The notes below the pieces were generated by a model. It saw only the letters and a list, made by a program, of their open reading frames with translations. It searched no databases and was not told the DNA's origin. Source: Stomoxys calcitrans (taxonomy: Eukaryota; Arthropoda; Insecta; Diptera; Muscidae). From it: a stretch of DNA of 64,000 nucleotides. Shown here one piece after another: positions 22,096-32,677 of the stretch; position 1 is the stretch's first letter; the number at the start of each line of letters is the position of its first letter. Position numbers and translations under genes: made by a program. Location: NCBI RefSeq assembly GCF_963082655.1, contig NC_081552.1, positions 92,789,582 to 92,853,581 of the forward strand, in the 5' to 3' direction.

Positions 22096-22554
22096 CTACG
22101 CAACATCTTCGCAGATAACTGTTGCCACACATTTCAGCGCCTCAGCGAGCAGCTGTTTCTGCAGCAGCTCAGACGGCTTGATTTCTGGTCGTTGGCTTCT
22201 TGTCCTCAACTTCTTGCGTCTGGGGGTGGCTTCAGTCGTCGCTTTCTTCGTGTAGCGGTTGGCAACTTTGGGGCTTACATATGCTGGTGTGAGGGCGGTA
22301 GGAGGCACCGGAATTTGTGGGTGCAGCATCGTATGGTGCTGGTAGCCGCATTTTCGACAGGTGGCGACTGAGTGGCAGTCCTCCACCTCGTGACTCCGGG
22401 CCAGGCAGTTCATACAATATTTGTGGTTACGGACGGTCACCCTCCTATCTACCACCGTCATGCCGCAGAAGATTCGGCAGTAGCGGAGCGAGTGCCTCTC
22501 CAAACAGATGGCGCACTCATAAATTTTGTTGAGATTCATTTGCTTTGAGCCCAT
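22096..22554 (-). CDS. Extra zinc-knuckle ORF in env position of BEL/Pao element
   Basis: A 152-codon ORF between the gag-pol stop (22,710) and the 3' LTR, the place where an env gene sits in some retroelements. It has three zinc-binding modules: C14-x2-C-x3-H21-x4-C26, C47-x2-C-x4-H55-x4-C60 and C66-x2-C-x3-HH-x3-H78. All intervals, including the 20-residue gap between modules one and two, match the zinc region of this element's own gag (about residues 320-385 of the long ORF), while other residues differ widely. The C-terminal half is basic (PRRKKLRTRSQRP). There is no signal peptide or membrane segment, so it is not an envelope. It is probably a nucleic-acid-binding accessory protein; origin by duplication or capture is inference. 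Confidence 0.75.
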   Translation of the reverse strand: MGSKQMNLNKIYECAICLERHSLRYCRIFCGMTVVDRRVTVRNHKYCMNCLARSHEVEDCHSVATCRKCGYQHHTMLHPQIPVPPTALTPAYVSPKVANRYTKKATTEATPRRKKLRTRSQRPEIKPSELLQKQLLAEALKCVATVICEDVA

Positions 22555-22565
22555 TTTTTTTTTTT

Positions 22566-22592
22566 CTGGAAATGAAGAAGGTAAGTAAGGTT
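22566..22592 (-). promoter_or_regulatory. Candidate 3' splice acceptor before the zinc-knuckle ORF
   Basis: Minus strand: a pyrimidine-rich stretch TTACCTTCTTCATTTCCAG ends 11 bases before the ATG of the 152-codon ORF, with only an A-run between. It would allow the ORF to be first on a spliced RNA. Not proven; it is read from consensus only. Confidence 0.45.
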
Positions 22593-22709
22593 TTTACGGA
22601 TTAGAAGAAGCCAATGAAATGAGGTGAAATGTGGGGTTAGATGAGGGTTAGATGTGGATTTAAGCGGTGATGTTAGTGTTATTTAAGGCGAGTATGAATG
22701 GGAGGAAGA

Positions 22710-25700
22710 TTATGATAGTGATGAGTCTAATGGATCTTGGTCCAAGAGAGGTAAATAACAAAGTTTGACTATGGGACGAGTTATTGTACCAGACGATATC
22801 CGTATATCCGCGACTCGAGTATTGTCGTCGGATCCTGGATGAGTCCGGATTATTCTCCCTAAACGCCAGTCGTTAGGAGGTAGCAGGTCATCCATGACCA
22901 CGACCAAATCGCCTATCTTCAAGTTCCGATCCGAACCCTTCCACTTATATCTCTTATGGAGTGCCTTAAGATAATCTTCCCTCCACCTTATAGCGAATTG
23001 GTGATGAAGGGCTTTGAGTTTTGTCCATCTGTTGACCAGGGACAACCTCTGTGAATCCTGCTCAGGAAATGCCATGATAGGGGACCCCTTAATAAAGTGG
23101 CCGGGTGTCAAAGCCGTCAAATCACTCGGATCAGCAGAAATCGCTGATATGGGTCTGGAATTGAGAATTCCCTCAATACGGGCAAGAAGAGTAGCAAACT
23201 GCTCGAAAGTGAATCGGTGAGCCCCAGTAATTCTCTTAAAATGGTGCTTAAAGCTCTTCACTGCGGATTCCCACAATCCGCCCATATGCGGTGCGTAGGG
23301 AGGAATAAACTGCCATTCGAAGCCATGACTGGAGTACTTCTCGGCTATATCGTCTGCTGAAGTCTTCACGAAAGTCATGAATTCTCTTAGCATTTTTCGG
23401 CTGGCGCCGACGAAATTTCTACCATTATCGGAAACTACCCTCTGGGGTAGCCCCCGCCTTCCGACGAATCGTGTGAATGCAGCCTCAAATGCTGCAGAAG
23501 AGAGCTCGGAACATGGCTCTAAGTGTATTGCTTTCGTCGCGAAACAGACGAAAACGGAAGCATATCCCTTTACCATGGGGGAGCGGCGTAAAGTAGAGCT
23601 TTTAAGCTCGAAAGGCCCTGCAAAATCGACTCCAGTAATGTGAAAAGGAGGAGTCAGAGCGCATCTCGAAGGAGGTAGTGGAGCCATGATCTGAGCACAT
23701 GGTCTATGCTTAAAAATGATGCACGTCCTGCATCTGTGTATGACGCCCTTTACCCTAGGCTTGAGTCTAGAAATATAAAACTCCGTTTGGACCATTCTGC
23801 ACATAAGTGTGCAATCGGCATGAGCCAGGAAATGATGTAAATGGAGTAGGTACAAGTGGCATAATCGGGAATTTCCGGGTAAGATCACGGGATGTCTCTC
23901 ATTATATGGAAGAGAAGAATCAGCCAGTCGTCCATCAACTCGCATGACCCCTTCGCGATCCAGAAATGGATTCAACACCTTTAGTGAACTTCTCTCGCTT
24001 ATTGCCTCGGACTTGCCTAACAGGTCGTATTCATCATGATAAAATTTCCTTTGAGACAGTGAAATTAGGCGAATCTTAGCAAATTTCACTTCCTTATGCG
24101 AAAGATATAAAGAAGTATTCTTCTCGGTAGAGCGATATCTACTAAGACAGTTGCCGTAGAATCGAAAAATATAAGAGACCACCCTTAGAGACCGAGTATA
24201 AGAAGAAAACCTCTGCAATATGTCGGATTCTTCATTCGTCTCGTGAAATGTCTGTACCTTCGAACGCCTTCCCAACTCCGGCGACTCCAAGGGATTGTTC
24301 CTTGGCCATGACGAACTTGGTTGAGTCAGCCAACATGGGCCATTGAACCATAGAGGGTTCATATTCAAATACTGAGGTGTACATCCCCTCGTGCCAAGAT
24401 CGGCAGGATTATCATGCGTCGGGACGTGACGCCAAACACCATTAGGGACAAGATCGTGAATCTTTGAGGTTCGATTAGCAACATATGTCTCCCAAGACCA
24501 AGGCGGCTTTGAAAGCCAGCCGAGTACTATCGAAGAGTCCGTCCATAGAGTTATGCTGCTGATCTCGTAGTCGCATGTAGATAAAACATAATCGACCAAC
24601 TTGGCAAGAAGGTATGCACCATTCAGCTCCAGCCGTGGGAGACAAACAGGCTTAAGAGGCGCAACCTTGCTTTTGGCGACCAGAAGATTAGAGAAAACCA
24701 CAGACTTCTCGTTCTGACATCGCATATAAACGCAAGCGCAGTATGCAGCTTGTGAAGCGTCTGAAAATCCATGGATTTCTATGACGTCGTCAGGGACAAA
24801 TCTAATCCATCTGGGTATAGAAAGGCTCTCCACGTGATATAGATCGGAGACAATTGCATCCCACGCAAGCTGAGAATCCCTGCCGAGAAAGTCGTCCCAT
24901 TCAAGTCCTTCTAACCACAGTTGTTGCATAAGAATCTTGGCCCTAATAATAATAGGTGTGATCCAACCAGCGGGATCAAATAGCTGGGCAATTGCAGAGA
25001 GAATTTTGCGTTTCGTCATTTCATGACTTGACTCAACGGGTTTGACGGAATAACCAAAAGTGTCAGTTAAAGCGTTCCATTTGATTCCCAGCGTCTTAGC
25101 TGAACTTGACTCCTGGAAGCGTAAAAATTCAGAATCGTAAAGATCCTCAGGTGAGAGATGAGCCAGTAGCTGATTATCGTTGGCAATAAACTTCCTAAGG
25201 GGAAATCCTGCTTGTTTCAAAACCACAAGCAGGTCCTTCTGGGCTTGGACCGCTTCGTCCACAGAGAAGCCTCCGGACAATATATCGTCGACATAGGTTT
25301 CTCGTCTGAGAATACCTGCGACATGAGGATAATCGTGTTCTGAATCTGACGCCAGTTGTAACAGTGTACGTATAGCGAGAAACGGAGCGCAATTTACGCC
25401 AAAAGTGACGGTCCTAAGTTGATAGTCCTTAACCGGACCATTCGCTTCGGGTTTAAACAATATCCGCTGGTATGGTCTGTCGTGGGGATGAACAAGAATT
25501 TGTCTGTACATTTTCTGGATGTCTCCACAGAAAACGTATCGGTACTTCCTCCAATTGAGAAGCACAGAAGTCAAATCAGACTGCAATGTGGGTCCTACGT
25601 GAAGTACATCATTCAATGAGTAGCCAGACTTTGTCCTTCGAGAAGCGTTGAAAACAACTCGGACTTTCGTCGACTTGTGCTCAGGGCGTACAACGGCGTG

Positions 25701-27926
25701 ATGGGGTAAATAAAAAGAGTTAAATTTACCCTCCATGGATATCTCACGAGAAGACGTTTCTTCCATGTGATTAAGAGTCAGATATTCGCCTAAAACAGCG
25801 TTGTATTGAGATTCTAATTCGGGTTCTTTCGAAAGATTTTGCTCCATACGATTATACTGAGCAAGAGCCAAGAATCTAGACGATCCTAAATACAAAGAGT
25901 ATGAGAATTCGTCTTTGAACGGTAACCTCACCATATAACGACCGTCCGATATTCGAGTTGTAGTTTTCCTGTAGAATTCTTCACAGAACGCATCAGAATC
26001 TGAGACGAGAGGAGACGAGGGTATTTCTTCCTGTTCCCAAAACTTCCTGAGAAGATCGCTTATTGCGGGTTCTTCTGGTTTGAGAACGTTCACAGAGAAA
26101 GAGAATACAGTTTCAGCTCGCATTGGGCCACTGAGCACCCAACCGAATATAGTATTGTATGCTGAAGTGTCACCACAAATATTCTTCTTGATTCCTTCAA
26201 TATTGATGAAACGTTCGGAATCATTGCCAAGAACTAAATCAATTTGGGCTGATTTATTAAAATGGGGATCCGCCAGATCGAGATCTTCTAAATCTGAAGG
26301 ATGTGGTATTTTGAATGAGTAAGACGGTAAACGTCTGGTTAATTTTGGCAGCACAATTGCTGAAATAGTGAAACGTACATCGTGTTTTTCGGATACCACC
26401 ACTAATTGACATTCTTTGTCAGAGATCTGAGTTTGTTCTCCAATACCGAAAATTTCGAATTGGGCTTTAGTAGTGGGAATTTGTAATAAATTCTGAATTC
26501 GTTTTGAGATAAATGTTCGTTGAGAACCCGGGTCTATTAGGGCTCTAACAGTGAATAATTCTCCCTGATGTTCAATTTGGACTAAAGCTGTCCTTAGAAG
26601 AATCATATCGTTGTTTGAGGCAAAATTTGCTTGAACACCGGAAGGACGATTTTGTCTTGATGTAGAAGGAATATCGTCTTGTGACTGATAATTTGGTTCT
26701 GCGTCACTTGACTTCGTCTCGGAAGTTTGTGGTTGAGAGACATTATTGTTGTTATCAGTGGTTTTCCTAAGATGGAGAAGACTGTGATGTGCTTTGTGAC
26801 AAATAATGCATGTATTTTTGCTTTTACAACTTGCTTTTAGATGGTTTGAGGCCAAACAATTATTGCAAATTTTATTCTTGTAGACAAAGTCTATACGCTG
26901 TTGTGCTGTAAATTTGCGAAAATCTGGGCAAGTCCTAATTGAATGTTTGGAAACACAAACAGGACATGACGAATTTAGTTTCTCTTGGGAGTGATACGTT
27001 TGAATTTTGGCAGATGAGTTATTTGGTGACTGAGTCTTGGCAGAATTTTGAGACGGGATGTTATTCTGTTGTTTCGTAGACTTAATGCTGGTGATGCGTT
27101 CTACAACCTCGAATCTGTTTATGAGGAACTCGTCAAGTTGGTTCCATGTCGGTAAATCTCGGTGGGATTTCAAAGATTGTTCCCAAAGAGAAAGAGTTTC
27201 ATCTGGTAATTTCGTCGATACCAGATATATCAAAATCGGATCCCAACTTTCGACGTCAACGTCAAGTGTCTTGAGAGTACACAGACAATCATTTACTGCC
27301 GATTGGATTCTCTGAATGGAATCACTATTCTCTACTGTTGCTGTAGGAATGTTAAAAAGCATCTTCAGTTGATTGTCAACAAGCACACGCTTGTTTTCGT
27401 AGCGGGATTTCAGAGCACTCCATGCTATGTCGAAATTCTCGTCACATAAGGTGTACCTTTTGACGATTGCACCAGCGGCACCTCTGGTTTTATTCCGCAA
27501 ATGGTAAAGTTTCTGAGCTTTCGTTAACTTGGGGTGGTTAACATAGACTGCCGTGAACATATCACGGAATGACGGCCATTCCTCGTAGCCTCCTTTGAAA
27601 ATCTCAGTGTCACAAGGCGGTACCTTAATGCAGCTGTTTGAGACTTCCAGAGACGTGTTTTGAGGAATATATTGCTGTTGTGGTATATAACTGGGGATAA
27701 GACTGTGTCTCGTAGACTGTCTAGTATTCCCGCTAGCTATTCTGAGAATATCCAGAATTTGAGATCTGGCTGTGTAATACGCCTCAGAACTGGCGTTGAA
27801 ATTTATCTTCGCATTTTCCCTGAAGTCCCTGGTGTTCGAAGACCTTGGAGACAGCATAACACCTTCATAAGTTGCCTGTAGCCTTTGCCAACGAGTCGGT
27901 TTGGTCAGAAATGTCACTTTGTTCAA
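22710..27926 (-). CDS. BEL/Pao gag-pol polyprotein
   Basis: A 1738-codon ORF encoding capsid and replication proteins. In order: gag core near residues 100-260 (FKGGYEEWPSFRDMF and KLTKAQKLYHLRNK, the DUF1759-type region); three CCHC-like zinc modules near 320-385; aspartic protease near 460 (LIDPGSQRTFIS, with DPG in place of DTG or DSG); reverse transcriptase with FCGDIQKMYRQI near 800 and YVDD near 879; RNase H-like region with GFSDASQAAY near 1052; integrase zinc domain near 1362-1407 (HHFLAHADC, CRTC); and the integrase core with DDE in VDFAGPF, SDNGRNF and WESAVK (about 1435, 1497, 1554), then a C-terminal domain with DWRLGRI. The true gag start probably lies upstream in another frame (27,865-28,116). 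Confidence 0.95.
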   Translation of the reverse strand: MNKVTFLTKPTRWQRLQATYEGVMLSPRSSNTRDFRENAKINFNASSEAYYTARSQILDILRIASGNTRQSTRHSLIPSYIPQQQYIPQNTSLEVSNSCIKVPPCDTEIFKGGYEEWPSFRDMFTAVYVNHPKLTKAQKLYHLRNKTRGAAGAIVKRYTLCDENFDIAWSALKSRYENKRVLVDNQLKMLFNIPTATVENSDSIQRIQSAVNDCLCTLKTLDVDVESWDPILIYLVSTKLPDETLSLWEQSLKSHRDLPTWNQLDEFLINRFEVVERITSIKSTKQQNNIPSQNSAKTQSPNNSSAKIQTYHSQEKLNSSCPVCVSKHSIRTCPDFRKFTAQQRIDFVYKNKICNNCLASNHLKASCKSKNTCIICHKAHHSLLHLRKTTDNNNNVSQPQTSETKSSDAEPNYQSQDDIPSTSRQNRPSGVQANFASNNDMILLRTALVQIEHQGELFTVRALIDPGSQRTFISKRIQNLLQIPTTKAQFEIFGIGEQTQISDKECQLVVVSEKHDVRFTISAIVLPKLTRRLPSYSFKIPHPSDLEDLDLADPHFNKSAQIDLVLGNDSERFINIEGIKKNICGDTSAYNTIFGWVLSGPMRAETVFSFSVNVLKPEEPAISDLLRKFWEQEEIPSSPLVSDSDAFCEEFYRKTTTRISDGRYMVRLPFKDEFSYSLYLGSSRFLALAQYNRMEQNLSKEPELESQYNAVLGEYLTLNHMEETSSREISMEGKFNSFYLPHHAVVRPEHKSTKVRVVFNASRRTKSGYSLNDVLHVGPTLQSDLTSVLLNWRKYRYVFCGDIQKMYRQILVHPHDRPYQRILFKPEANGPVKDYQLRTVTFGVNCAPFLAIRTLLQLASDSEHDYPHVAGILRRETYVDDILSGGFSVDEAVQAQKDLLVVLKQAGFPLRKFIANDNQLLAHLSPEDLYDSEFLRFQESSSAKTLGIKWNALTDTFGYSVKPVESSHEMTKRKILSAIAQLFDPAGWITPIIIRAKILMQQLWLEGLEWDDFLGRDSQLAWDAIVSDLYHVESLSIPRWIRFVPDDVIEIHGFSDASQAAYCACVYMRCQNEKSVVFSNLLVAKSKVAPLKPVCLPRLELNGAYLLAKLVDYVLSTCDYEISSITLWTDSSIVLGWLSKPPWSWETYVANRTSKIHDLVPNGVWRHVPTHDNPADLGTRGCTPQYLNMNPLWFNGPCWLTQPSSSWPRNNPLESPELGRRSKVQTFHETNEESDILQRFSSYTRSLRVVSYIFRFYGNCLSRYRSTEKNTSLYLSHKEVKFAKIRLISLSQRKFYHDEYDLLGKSEAISERSSLKVLNPFLDREGVMRVDGRLADSSLPYNERHPVILPGNSRLCHLYLLHLHHFLAHADCTLMCRMVQTEFYISRLKPRVKGVIHRCRTCIIFKHRPCAQIMAPLPPSRCALTPPFHITGVDFAGPFELKSSTLRRSPMVKGYASVFVCFATKAIHLEPCSELSSAAFEAAFTRFVGRRGLPQRVVSDNGRNFVGASRKMLREFMTFVKTSADDIAEKYSSHGFEWQFIPPYAPHMGGLWESAVKSFKHHFKRITGAHRFTFEQFATLLARIEGILNSRPISAISADPSDLTALTPGHFIKGSPIMAFPEQDSQRLSLVNRWTKLKALHHQFAIRWREDYLKALHKRYKWKGSDRNLKIGDLVVVMDDLLPPNDWRLGRIIRTHPGSDDNTRVADIRISSGTITRPIVKLCYLPLLDQDPLDSSLS

Positions 27927-28116
27927 ATTGTGTACAAAATGAGATCAAGTGATCACAATCGAACAAAAATTTATCGTTGTTGAGGGAAGTCTCCATAGAT
28001 GCACCACCTGTAATTCCGGTGGAATTACTGTGGTCAGTAGACCCCGATGTCGGATTGGTATCCATACATCCAGTGTCCCCTGTGCCGGTCTTAGCACCTT
28101 TAGTCGTCAGACTCAT
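27865..28116 (-). pseudogene. BEL/Pao gag N-terminus, out of frame with gag-pol
   Basis: An 83-codon ORF starting MSLTTKGAKTG overlaps the start of the long ORF by 62 bases in another frame. Its last residues (FEQSDISDQTDSLAKA) look like the N-terminal gag helix, and the natural continuation (WQRLQATYEGVML) is found in the long ORF's frame. So gag appears split by a frame change in the overlap, by mutation, a sequence error or, less likely, programmed frameshifting. I leave the two parts as separate entries. Confidence 0.6.
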
Positions 28117-28177
28117 CTCGAAAAAAGGGAAGAACAGAACTGTACGACAATGACAAATATGATATGGATGGAGTCAG

Positions 28178-28195
28178 CTAGAAGAAGAATCGATA
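28178..28195 (-). promoter_or_regulatory. Candidate splice acceptor upstream of gag
   Basis: Minus strand TCGATTCTTCTTCTAG, a pyrimidine-rich tract ending in AG, about 60 bases before the gag-start ATG at 28,116. With the donor at 32,567 it would remove most of the long leader. Consensus match only. Confidence 0.35.
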
Positions 28196-28779
28196 TCTCG
28201 TAGGTTCACCAAAAAAAGATCTTCGCGCGAATCTGTATGGCTTTTGAACCCCAAGCGTGATGTGATCCGTTGAATGAGAAACTGTTATTTTAATTGTAAG
28301 TGCAATCAAAATGTAGAGCGATCAGGAAATGTAAGCTGCAGAGCGGGAATGCAACGAATTGCCAAAAAAATACAACTTACAAATGCCAACAATCAATGTA
28401 AAAATAGTCTCACTCAAAGCAGAATGCAAAGTCGAAGAATGTGGGCCGATCGGGGTGATGCAATGGATTGCGAAAATTCTGTGAGGTACAGAATTACCAG
28501 GAGCAAATGGAAGAACAGATCCCTTCTTCTATGCAAAGGTTTGATCCTGAAAATTGTAAGTGACTAGCGGGAATGCAACGAATTGCCAAATATGTACCTT
28601 ACAATTTCAAAACCACAAGAGTTGTCGAGATTTGAAAACGTTAGGCCTTCGTAGAATCTCTCCATCAAAAGTGGAAGAATCGAAATCCCAGTCACTGAGA
28701 ATTCCTGAGATAAAAAATTCATAAAAGGCAGCCAAACCCTCCGCTGCAAGAACTCTCGTGGAAATCCAATAAAGGGCTA

Positions 28780-28990
28780 TAAACTCCTATCGAGCAAGAA
28801 TTCTTGGGAAAGGTACGATAAAAAGTAGTGAAATTCTGCTGGAGTAAGAATTATCGTAGTAAAATGCAGTGAAATAGCAGAATTTCGTTCGAGTAAGAAT
28901 TTCTCTGAAAAAGTCCCAATAAACGACAAAAAAAAATTCTTATTGAGTACGAATTTTTGTAGAAATCCAGTCAAACGAAGAGAAATTTCC
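28780..28990 (-). repeat. Degenerate tandem units in BEL/Pao leader
   Basis: At least four diverged units of roughly 55-65 bases share a GAG(T/C)AAGAATT core, an AAATCCAGT-like word and an AGAAATTC-like word. They are too diverged for a clean consensus by eye. Confidence 0.5.
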
Positions 28991-31900
28991 TCGAAAAATC
29001 ATGTGACTTCCGATTGGGAATGAAGTTTCCAATAGAGCAAGAGATCGACGGGAAAAGAAATCGACGCGAATATCCAAATCGAATCGAAAAACGTCAAAGG
29101 GTCCCAAGTCGAAATATTCTTGTCTGCAGATAAATTAGAGATTCCCAAAAAAATGTATTTCCATTTGATAGCAAATTGTATCAAATGCGGACCAATGTTT
29201 TGTGTTAGTTCAGAAATGTGTGTTGTTAGTTTTAAAATGATGAAAATAAAGATGTGTTTTATGGTGTTTGTTATTTTATGAAGTTGTAATTTTCATTTAT
29301 AATAGTTTTATTTTATTTATTTGTTTGATGATGGGAACAATTGTGCTTACGTTTCACAATTTTCCTTATAACGCTAAAATATTTAAATTTATTTTTCGTA
29401 GAATGGAATCGTTGTGTTGCTTCTTCACAATATTCCAACAGCTCGCTTTCGTTGAATAAATTTTGTTTATTGTCGTAGAACGGAAGAATTGTGTTTTAAT
29501 TTCCACAATTTTCCAATAAAAAACGCTTTATATTAAAACATATTTCAATCTCTAATCATCAAAACACTTGTTTGTGAAAAGAGGGGTTCCGTTGGGCTCG
29601 TTGTAAAGATACACTGTTGACAATATGTTGGCTTTTTTTCCCTTAACTTTTATTTTTCTCAAATGAATTGTTTTGGTCTTAATATGTTGGCCTGGTGCTG
29701 TACCATATGATTTCTAAATTCTTTCTTCATGTAAATATATTTGACTATGAAAGGGCATTGACCTTATGCAGTTTGCTGTTTCTCTATTCGCAAATGATCA
29801 CCGCTGTTGCCTACGACCGTCGCTGCTCATGCGAGTGGGGGAATGATATGCTGTTACGATGACTGCGTGTACAAATGGATGTATATACACACGTACCTAT
29901 GTTGACGAATTTGCTTTGACTATTTTTTCCCTTTCGTTGGGCGACTCCTGCATATATACGTACATATGTTGATGAAGTAGGTTTGGATATTTTCGTTTTG
30001 TTAGGGACACCGGTACACGTGAAAAATAATACGAGTCGAGTTTAATGATTATATTATCGAACACAAAATTTTTTATTTTACATTAAAATTTAATAAGAGC
30101 TGTTGGAGTTATTGAGAAACAATAGCTATTCTATAATTTCGGCGAAACTATGAAAATGTTAAGTCCGACAAAAAATCAATTTTAATTGATTAGGGATTTT
30201 ATGCAAAAGTTGACAATTTTAATTGTTTTTTGTTAAGAGCGATGAAAATGTATTTTATGTTGACAAAGTCTAAATGTTCGGCATAAACTTTCACTGTTCG
30301 AGCATTATTCTCAAGAAAAGTTGTTGTAAAATTTTACTTTTTTTTTTTTTAAACTTTCCGGAAAAAATTATATTGAAATCAATAAAGCGATGCGAAAAGA
30401 AAGCCAGCACAATATTAAAAACAAACCAAATAATTTTGTATCAAGAGAAGGGTTTTCAATTCATTTGAGAAAATTATCAATGCTTTTCTTTCTTATTCAT
30501 GGGCATATGATTTGCATATCATATCTAGGTGTGTTTTACTGTAGATGCAAACATCAATAGTTGATTCTCTATGTAGCCACAACGTTGTTATTTAAAATTT
30601 CGAACGATATAACGATTTATATATCTGATTCTAACTCTTTGTCTGTTCAATTTCGATGTTTTCTTTTATTATTAACGATGAATAAATGTATGTGGTTTTG
30701 TATGTTTGTGATGGAGATGTTAAAACAAATCAATTTTAAACATAAAAATTTTCCAATATTATACGTTGTACTTTTTCTTTAAAAAAAAATACCAACAATT
30801 TTTCCCAGTGTACTGTGATCATACGTATGTTCATAGGCTGTATTTCCAGCCTCGCTTATTGCTATTGCCGTGTGTTCTTTGTCTCTGCCAGTGGATAAGG
30901 CTGCGAGCTTTGACTGAGTGTCGATGAGTATTTATGTATACACACACGCGTGTATAACCATATATGCTTCTACTTCGTTTTGTTTTCTTTTCGTTGCTTC
31001 TAGGGCCAGGCAGTGGCCGTCGATGAACATTCAAGTATACACACACACGTGTATATTTACATACAAGAACTCTGCTTTATTTTTTTTTTTTTTTTTTTTT
31101 TCGTTGCTGTTAGCGGCCAGACATTGGCTTTCGTTGTACACCGATGACTTTATGTATGTACGTTCGTTTGTATATTCAAATAGGCATACATTGCTTTGGC
31201 CCTTTTTCATCACAATTGATGTTGGTTGGAATTGATTTTCTTTTTCTTATTAGGTGATCATGTACACTCGAAAAAAAATGCTTTTTGATACAATGCAATT
31301 TGATGGGTAGTTTAGTTAATTGAAAAATTTAAGCGATATGTTTATGGGAAATGATTTTAAATTGTAGTGTATGTTGTTGTATTGATTTGTTTTAATATTT
31401 TAGTGGAAATATAATTTTATGGGAAAATAATGATAATGTTTGTGTGTAATATGATAAATGAGTAAAGTGCAATAAACTGAAAATGATTAAGGGGCAGTGC
31501 AATTTTAATGATGATAGTGCAATAATTCAGGAAAATTTTTGTAAATTACGATTTTAAATTAATTTATTTTATTTCAACAACTGATGACAAAAGGAAAATG
31601 TGGGATGATTTATGATGAGGATGAAATGAATATGATGAGATGAATTTGAGGAAAAATAATTTTTTCTTTTTTTTTTTTTTTAAATACCTTTTTGTTGTAT
31701 TATATTAGCCTCCATGCACAACGAAAAAAAAATTTTATTTTCTCCTTTTTTTTTTTTTTTTTTTTCGAATTTCTTTTTAAACAAAAACGGTTCTTTTTTT
31801 TTTTTTTTTTACATGGGCTTATCTTCTTCTATCTATTTGGATTACAGACTGGGTTTCTTCTTCTTTATCGCCTTTCCTGTACATAAGTGCACCTTATGTA

Positions 31901-32345
31901 TTCGTATCTATGTATGTATATAAGACGATTCTTTCGGATTTTTGGACACGTGTTCGACCGTTATTTTCACCGTTTTTTTTTTTTTTTTTTTTTTTCGTTA
32001 TAGCAAAAATTATGGATTTTTCAAACACCCTTTCAACTGAAAAAATTTTGCACTTTGCACTTTTTCTTGAATTTTCTTCAGATTTTTTTTGTTGAGTGTA
32101 TAATTTTATTGGCACACAAACGAACATTTGCAAACAAACGAATTTTGATTGGTTTTTGGCAGTTATTATGTCAATTTTTTGGTAATTAAAGTAATTATAG
32201 CAAACGCTTTGTTTTATTTAGGTTTCAAATTTGACCATTTTCAACTTTCAAACTAACGAAAATTAACAATTTTTAATGTCGAAACGACGAAAATAACAAC
32301 TTTGCACTACAAACTGACCTCTTTTTTTTTTTTTTTTTTTTTTTT

Positions 32346-32379
<34 letters not shown>

Positions 32380-32559
32380 TTATCTTTTGGCCTTTTAACA
32401 CTTTTTATCACAGAGAATTTTCGATTTTATGGAGTCTTTGAAACTTTGAGCACTTTTTATAATAATTAGTTCGATTTGTCTGTTTTCTGTATGATTTTTT
32501 TTTTTTTTTGCGGTTGTTTGCAAATGTTTTTTTTCTTCAAGATAACAAAAAATGGTTTT

Positions 32560-32572
32560 GCACTTACCGGTG
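32560..32572 (-). promoter_or_regulatory. Candidate 5' splice donor in BEL/Pao leader
   Basis: Minus strand CACCG|GTAAGTGC is a full match to the GTAAGT donor consensus, about 110 bases after the inner 5' LTR. It could pair with acceptors at 28,178 (gag) or 22,566 (zinc-knuckle ORF). Inference from consensus only. Confidence 0.4.
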
Positions 32573-32657
32573 CTTCACACAACTAACATGGGAACTTTGG
32601 GATGTTGGTTTGGTTTTACCTTCTGTTGTGTGTGTGTGTTTTTCTTGCAGTTTCCAG

Positions 32658-32677
32658 TGAACGGCTGCGGAGGACCA
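32658..32677 (-). promoter_or_regulatory. Primer-binding site after the inner 5' LTR (diverged)
   Basis: On the minus strand TGGTCCTCCGCAGCCG follows the LTR end directly. It begins TGG, the complement of a tRNA CCA end, and shares TGGTCC and AGCC with the site after the outer LTR, but differs in between. Confidence 0.5.

Larger units (their letters stand above)
28117..32677 (-). other. BEL/Pao 5' leader, about 4.5 kb, noncoding
   Basis: The region between the inner 5' LTR and gag is unusually long. It contains degenerate units with GAGTAAGAATT words (28,780-28,990), a repeated AGCGGGAATGCAACGAATTG (28,345 and 28,567), TACACACACGTGTATA-type repeats (about 29,870-31,170), and long T runs at 31,079-31,101, 31,800-31,812, 31,972-31,996 and 32,322-32,378. 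No ORF with a recognisable domain was seen on either strand. Candidate splice sites are at its two ends. Confidence 0.7.

Noticed and set aside
22710..22810. Envelope gene after pol
   Set aside because: Between the pol stop and the 3' LTR only a 152-codon zinc-knuckle ORF is present, with no signal peptide, furin site or membrane segment.
30831..32133. Several short ORFs in the BEL/Pao leader
   Set aside because: They consist of Phe or Lys runs from homopolymer tracts and ACAC repeats, with no recognisable domain.
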